Origin: Calycina herbarum
Lineage: Eukaryota > Ascomycota > Leotiomycetes > Helotiales > Pezizellaceae
Assembly: GCA_001414485.1 (NCBI GenBank)
Contig: LLEY01000008.1
Location: forward strand, 496,001-560,000
Length of the DNA stretch: 64,000 nt
Direction: 5' to 3'
Position 1 is the stretch's first letter. Each line of letters begins with the position of its first letter. Positions 59,075-64,000 of this stretch are shown here, piece by piece. Below the pieces are notes generated by a model, which was not told the origin of the DNA, ran no database searches, and was given only the letters and a program-made list of their open reading frames with translations. A program made the translations under genes and the position numbers.

Positions 59075-60100
59075 CTTGACGATGCCTCGGATGTGTCTTC
59101 CCAAGGTGTTGGTGTTGGTAGCCAGGTTTTTCGTTGAAAAGGACGAAGGTGTTGGTTGCTCAAGATGCTCCGAGGTTCTCCAAGGTCGAAGGTCGTCGCG
59201 TAACTTGCGCTCGAGCGCGAAAATGCCAGGCCGCCACGTGATGTTGTTTTAAACTATTCATTGTCTGAGTACTCTAAACGGTGCATAAAGAGCATTGCTT
59301 GAATCTGTCAGCTCATTAGACTTGCTCACCTGTAAATATTATTTCGTAGTCGTTAAGAACATTCCCACCTCAAAAGCTGTTAAGTGCCTTCGTATTACAA
59401 CTACTGCAGCAATTTATAAGGTATCTTCGAATTCTCTTACCTTACCTTTAATATTTGAAGATTACAAAGGCAACAAAACACTGAAAATTTGATATATTGT
59501 CTCTTATTTCAAAAACTACTGTTACTCGATGTGCTTACCCGCTCTAATTCTCAGTAGTCCTCCCTATGTCAACAGTGGAACTAAAATGACTGAAACAAAC
59601 CGGGGGCTTGAGCAGAGAGTTCCTTGGGTGCAGCTTTTCACTTGAGCGATTGGAACTGGGAAGTTGTGATCAGCCCACGAGTTTCCCACAATTGGGGGTG
59701 ATATGTGCTGTTGATTAAGGTTACAATAGAATGTGTGAGTGTTCCAAGTTCACGTTCCGAAGTGTATTCTCGGGCCATTGATGTGCAAGGTTGAAGGAGT
59801 ATCTCCGATATTGGAATATATATGCTGAAGGGATTTTCGGAGAGTGATGATGGGGTGGAAAGTAAAAGGTCTTTTCCCGCCACGTTTGTCTGCCCGATTA
59901 TCACGAAGCTATGGCGGAATAATGTGGGGTTGTGTGAAGTCCAGAGTAGTGAGCTTTCATAAATAGCTCTTGCTGCTACTCAATCCGTAGTTGGCCGTTG
60001 ATGAGATTCCGAGCAACTGGCTGCGAGTTAGAAATCCCTAACCTATCTCAATCTAAGTAGACTTACTCTCAGTGTGCTTCATCTCTCTCGCTTTGTAGGT
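59075..60100. other. Intergenic region upstream of PNKP
   Basis: PNKP promoter plus the 3' flank of the minus-strand gene at 60101. No other gene was seen. Confidence 0.45.
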
Positions 60101-60838
60101 TCAAGTAGCCCAAATCGTCGTACACCAAACAGCAACCATCAGATCAACCATCAGCCCGTCAATACCCCCTTCAAAATTCAGAACAGGTTTGCCTTGAACC
60201 CCTTTCTTGCTTCCCTCAGGAACTTCATTCACTTCCCTCGCAACAACATTTCCATGGACATTTGTCCAGATGCCCTTTTTGCCTTTCAAAACTAATTTGT
60301 TTTTGTATTGGCATTCCCAGTATCTTCCAAGAATTCCGGCTTTGAACTGTATCTTTCCAGTTCCTGGGAAAGTACTCTGTCGCTTTCCCTGAATCTCGAA
60401 TAGAAGACTGCTACTCATTGGTTGGCGAGTGATGCCATACAGCTCCTTATCAACAATCTTGCCTCGTGGTGATGTCCCAGAACGTCGAACGATAATCGAA
60501 TTGCCCATGGAGTTCAAAGTAAAGTTCAGTGAGTATAAGGCTGTTGCTGGTATTGTGTTCGGAAAAATGAGGTCTTTATCAAGAGTCAGAGAGAGAGGGC
60601 CAGTTGATGTCGGAAGCTCTGGAGACGGTTCTCTCATGGGTAACGGTGTTCGAGAAGGTACGTCGTGAGGATCCAGTTCTTCCTCAGATGGAAGACCTGT
60701 TCCATAGTTCGTGACTTGGTCTTCTGTGTAAGGGTTATTTGTGGTATGACTGGCGTACGAAGGAACTATCTCGTCGTTTGGCAATCGTTGCGACTCAGCT
60801 GCCTCCCCCCCTTTTGTTTGCGTAAAGTTAGAAACCAT
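60101..60838 (-). CDS. Uncharacterised fungal protein, possible tubby/LURP-like beta-barrel
   Basis: A single exon of 245 codons from the ATG at 60838. Residues 1-85 are polar and disordered (SRTPLPMREPSPELPTS). The rest alternates hydrophobic and polar residues as in beta strands: SLNFTLNSMGNSIIVRRS, SSLLFEIQGKRQSTFPGTGK and RYWECQYKNKLVLKGKKG, followed by NVVAREV and a hydrophobic end (DLMVAVWCTTIWA). The pattern of a core with a default-conformation statement followed by a G/K-rich strand resembles tubby-like or LURP-one-related folds, but this is inference only. The partner and the function are unknown. Confidence 0.55.
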   Translation of the reverse strand: MVSNFTQTKGGEAAESQRLPNDEIVPSYASHTTNNPYTEDQVTNYGTGLPSEEELDPHDVPSRTPLPMREPSPELPTSTGPLSLTLDKDLIFPNTIPATALYSLNFTLNSMGNSIIVRRSGTSPRGKIVDKELYGITRQPMSSSLLFEIQGKRQSTFPGTGKIQFKAGILGRYWECQYKNKLVLKGKKGIWTNVHGNVVAREVNEVPEGSKKGVQGKPVLNFEGGIDGLMVDLMVAVWCTTIWAT

Positions 60839-61735
60839 AATTAACGACGGCTGCTGCTAGCTATTTGTGCATGTTTACTGTCGTTGGGGGTGGGAAATTG
60901 GTGCAGCTGAAACGTTGGTGGGGTGATGTCAGACATGCAATGCTGACCGATGGTATGAAGATGCAACCTCCGCAGTCGGCACTTAGAAAATAGTGATAAC
61001 AACCCTTTGCTTGTGGGTTTGATTGATGTCAAGTGAGTATTTACTCATGGTAGGTGCAATCGGGCTAGAAGCCAAGCCAACCTTGGCGCGTTGCTTGGAT
61101 TGAACGGGCAAGTGTGTGGATAGTAAAAGCGGCAGCAAATTATTCAGGTGCGTACCTTAGCTTATCCCAAAAACTTGAACGGTGGATTTCGGTTAGTCCT
61201 TACAGATTCAGAACAGAGAGAGATATTTACTGGCCTTTTTTCCTGTTGACTGCGAGGAGTGTAAGCAAGTGTTGTGGCGATCTTTACCTACGAAGTAGGA
61301 TCTGTGGAAGTAATTTAGTTATGTATAGCGATTCTCATAAGAGACTGGAGTAGATGATTCTGCCTAGTACGAAGTTTATTTGCATAGCTATTTGACAAGC
61401 AGTCAAGTATTTCTGAATTAATAAGTTACATTACTCTTTCCTACACAGGATATTTCCAATCTTGGATTTCGACTCCCTTGCATGAAATTCTAATTTCAAC
61501 CAAAACAATTCAGCATTTCATTGCCATCACTTACCTCAAACAGCAACAGAACGCAATCATCTCCTCACACTCACATAATAACAATACTGGACATTGAATT
61601 GGTAGATTGATCGAGCGTGACCTGAGACAACGACGGGTTTTGATATTCAAGTTTCAAGAAGACAAACTGACAAACTAGACGAATGAAGTACTCTGAATTT
61701 CCGAAGCGATGGCTAAACTGCTAGCCCTCATATTC
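60839..61735. other. Intergenic region
   Basis: About 0.9 kb between two minus-strand genes; no further gene or RNA recognised. Confidence 0.45.
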
Positions 61736-62180
61736 TCAAGGCTGGAAATCTTCAGTCTCAGACCCAATATCGGATTCGTCTTTTTCACGGTTCTCCGCTA
61801 CAATTAATGTAGGCTTGATAAATATTAGCATTTTATTCTGAACACATCCATTGAAATTGGAAAAGGTTACGTACATCTCGAGTCCATCTACTCACTCCTT
61901 CTCTTTCAGTGCTAGGTCTTGTATCCATCCACAACCTTTCCAACTTAAAAAATGTTTTACGTAAGCCCCCCAAATATTTTTCAAATTCTGCTCTTTTCTC
62001 TCCCCGTTCTCGCATATCATTAATTTCCTTGAGAATACTCGCTTCGGAAATTTCTGGTAAAGTTCCCGGAATATCTAGGTCCTTGATAGTAGATACATCG
62101 AGCAAAGAATTATTATTACTCAATATTGTGGATTCGAGGAGCTCTTCCACGTCGGTTGAGCTTTGCTCAGAGTCAGACAT
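61736..62180 (-). CDS. Small acidic coiled-coil protein, unknown function
   Basis: Exons 62180-61875 and 61813-61736 join in phase 0 across a 61-base intron (GTACGT...CAAG, GCTAAT branch) to give 127 codons. The N-terminal part is acidic and Ser-rich (MSDSEQSSTDVEELLESTIL); residues about 50-95 form a likely amphipathic helix or coiled coil (EINDMRERGEKRAEFEKYLG, then LRKTFFKLERLWMD). The C-terminal exon is acidic (ENREKDESDIGSETEDFQ). Small proteins of this build are often subunits of larger assemblies, but I recognise no family. The final exon restores a natural, non-random C terminus, which supports the splice. Confidence 0.55.
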
Positions 62181-62310
62181 AGAATACAGTGCAGGGCAAT
62201 GAATCCCGGTATGCTTTCTGGGTTTCTAACCCACTGCCTCGCCAATTTGATATGGCGAAGTGCATTGTCTCCATTTTGAGTAATAATTGTTGGATCGGCC
62301 CCCTAAAGTA

Positions 62311-63254
62311 TAAAGAAGAAGTAATTAAAACTTTACTTCTAATACTCTTATAATTCTACTAGTTTTAATAATTCCTAGTAGCTAGATAGGCAACTTCTCT
62401 AAAGACTATTCTCGAGTAATTAGTAACCTTATAAAGTTATATTTAGAAGACTAGAAGTATAGTAGTAAGAGAGATAACTTTAAGATTAAGACTATTATAT
62501 TTAAAGATATATACTAGTATTATAGTATATTATCTACGGTATATAATCTCGCCTTTCTAGTAATACTTAAAGGCTAAGTATCTAATTACTTTTATAAGAG
62601 TATATTTAAGAAAGAGACTAACTAAATATATAATAACCTTTCTACTACTATCTAATTATATTTTAAGAATAAATTATATACTTAAGAATAATCATCTAAA
62701 TAGAATCGTACTACTTTTATCACGAACCACAACTGAAGGCAAAGGCACAAGAGTATGTGTGTGTAAATACGAGAATTTAAAGCTACAGTTCTATCTACGA
62801 AGGCAACGCGGGTTATATACCCAGAGGAAAGTGGTTGCTGAGTAAGTATGAACTGTAAGGAGCTGAAATCTCGTACGAGCTACAAAGAGCCAGAAGCACG
62901 TATAGCTGAAATCTCGCCATAGCTTTCGTCATAGCTGTAAAGGAGCTGAGATCTCGCCATGGCTCTCGTCAGGGCTCTCGTCATGGATCTACACATCCCG
63001 AGGTGATTACCGAGGTCACGTGCTGTCACGTGTATTATTCCAGGTTACGGACCAGCGCCGTAACAACTTTTCTATATACTAAAGCTAAGCTAGAAAACGT
63101 AGAGAAGACCTCTAGTAAGTGCTTTAAAGATATACTAGTAAAGCTAGAGAAGATTCGATATAGACTTTCTAATAATATATAAGGTAATAGTTAATTCGCT
63201 AATAAGTTGATTATAGTATATAAGAAGGCTCTAGAATGTCGAAGTATATACTTA
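62311..63254 (+). mobile_element. Ty1/copia-type gag remnant, RIP-decayed and split by an LTR
   Basis: 62311-62712 and 63071-63254 are extremely TA-rich. Read in one frame, with TAA/TAG taken as mutated Gln or Trp, they give a gag-like protein: RDNFKIKTIIFKDIY, then YYSILSTVYNLAFLVILKG and YFKNKLYT before the interruption, and LENVEKTSSKCFKDILVKLE, RYRLSNNI and FANKLIIVYKKALECRS after it. The order and spacing match the copia gag core of filamentous ascomycetes as I know it. No pol region or flanking LTRs of this older element are visible. It has no coding capacity now. Confidence 0.6.
62718..63065 (-). mobile_element. Solo LTR, 348 bp, with 5-bp target duplication
   Basis: The segment is of normal composition inside TA-rich DNA. 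It is flanked by ACTTT on both sides (62713-62717 and 63066-63070). On the minus strand it begins TGTTACGGCGCTGG and ends GTTCGTGATA, short inverted ends TGTTAC/GTGATA; the final TA in place of CA is a possible RIP change. It carries degenerate internal repeats (GCTGAAATCTCG and TCTCGTCA/TCGTCATAGC words, 62865-62985). Removing it together with one ACTTT restores the reading frame of the surrounding gag exactly. No internal retrotransposon region is present, hence a solo LTR left by recombination. Confidence 0.75.
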
Positions 63255-63492
63255 ACGTTACTATAAAACTCGTACAGCAAGGGATGGGGTAGTAAAACAG
63301 ACAGTATATAGGTTGGAATAAGATCAGCTGATAATATTGATCTACTACATCAAAAAATAATGCCAAATGAGCGACAAGAATCGAATTCAAGATGGCGCCC
63401 CCGCACCAGAAAATTACTACTGCCATCAAATATCCGTCCACGGAAAAGATTCTCCTCTTCCAAGATTGGTTCAAGAAAGATCAAATAGATAT

Positions 63493-64000
63493 CTATTCCT
63501 CGCCCTCAAGATGGGCCTCCTCCTCTTCATAATCCCCTTCATCTTCGTCGTCAACGGCAGCTTCCTGATACTGCTGGTATTCACTGACAAGATCGTGCAT
63601 ATTTGATTCCGCTTCCGTAAATTCCATTTCATCCATACCTTCCCCGGTATACCAATGTAAAAAGGCTTTACGACGGAACATAGCGGTAAATTGATCGCCC
63701 ACACGCTTAAACAGCTCTTGAATAGAAGTTGAATTGCCCACGAAAGTTGACGACATTTTCAGGCCCCGGGGGGGTATTGAACATACCGTACTTTGGATAT
63801 TGTTTGGAATCCATTCAACAAAATGAGACGAATTTTTATTCTGGACGTTACGTATTTGGTCTTCAACCTCCTTCATCGAGACTTTTCCACGGCTAGAGGT
63901 AATTGTTATTAATGACAGAAATCAAACATAAGAAATATCAGTGGAGACGGGAACTTACAAGATAGTAGAACATGTCAGATAGCGGCCATTTCGGAAATCG
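63493..64000 (-). CDS. Beta-tubulin, C-terminal part (cut by the window edge)
   Basis: The last exon is 63892-63493, preceded by a 66-base intron (63958-63893, GTAAGT...CTAG) and part of the previous exon (64000-63959, encoding the end of [10 protein letters not shown]). The last exon encodes [60 protein letters not shown] and an acidic tail ending LEGEE. This is unmistakably beta-tubulin, the GTP-binding partner of alpha-tubulin in microtubules. Some positions differ from the near-invariant fungal consensus as I remember it ([20 protein letters not shown] where [11 protein letters not shown] is usual; NMHDLVSEY for NMNDLVSEY; a longer acidic tail), which suggests a divergent second paralog. 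The N-terminal part lies beyond the window. Confidence 0.93.

Noticed and set aside
1..64000. CRISPR array, tRNA or rRNA genes
   Set aside because: No regularly spaced repeats of CRISPR type and no convincing tRNA cloverleaf or rRNA segment was found by eye; a covariance-model scan would be the decisive test for tRNAs.

Overview
The window is nuclear DNA of a filamentous ascomycete (Pezizomycotina), most likely a leotiomycete of the Helotiales/Sclerotiniaceae type. The grounds are short introns (47-125 nt) with GTRNGT donors and CTRAC-like branch sites, conserved fungal genes (Ufd2, Alg14, PNKP, Ima1, mS23, Aim19, beta-tubulin), CT-rich leaders, and transposon remnants whose stop codons look like repeat-induced point mutation (RIP). 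The species is not determined. All exon joins were made by eye from reading frame, splice sites and family resemblance.

Layout. 0-8 kb: one C2H2 zinc-finger gene (3111-5441, +) in long non-coding flanks. 8-17.5 kb: gene-poor, with three or four unrecognised small intron-containing genes at 13.4-16.0 kb. 17.5-24.1 kb: ufd2 (-), an ER J-protein of the DNAJB12/Hlj1 type (-), and divergently aim19 (+). 25-37 kb: an unstable accessory block with one intact Ima1-like inner-nuclear-membrane gene (30956-32489, -), several partial decayed copies of it in both orientations, a short palindromic repeat at copy junctions, a complete but inactivated Tc1/mariner element (29449-30783) and a TA-rich remnant (36782-37097). 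37.6-39.6 kb: a Fungal_N-ankyrin protein (-). 43.5-47.6 kb: a compact housekeeping block with alg14 (+), mS23/rsm25 (-) and, divergent from rsm25, a PPR protein (+). 52-53.7 kb: a conserved fungal protein of unknown function (-). 57.1-59.1 kb: ten-exon PNKP (-). 60.1-62.2 kb: two small uncharacterised genes (-). 62.3-63.3 kb: a decayed copia-type gag split by a solo LTR. The right edge holds the 3' end of a beta-tubulin gene (-).

How the genes relate. Ufd2 and the J-protein both serve ER-associated degradation and lie next to each other. mS23 and the PPR protein are both mitochondrial and share one 372-bp promoter interval. The remaining genes look functionally unrelated. The most informative regions are the Ima1 duplication/decay cluster, the mariner copy with seven in-frame stops and no indels, and the LTR insertion whose target duplication is confirmed by the reading frame of the element it interrupts.
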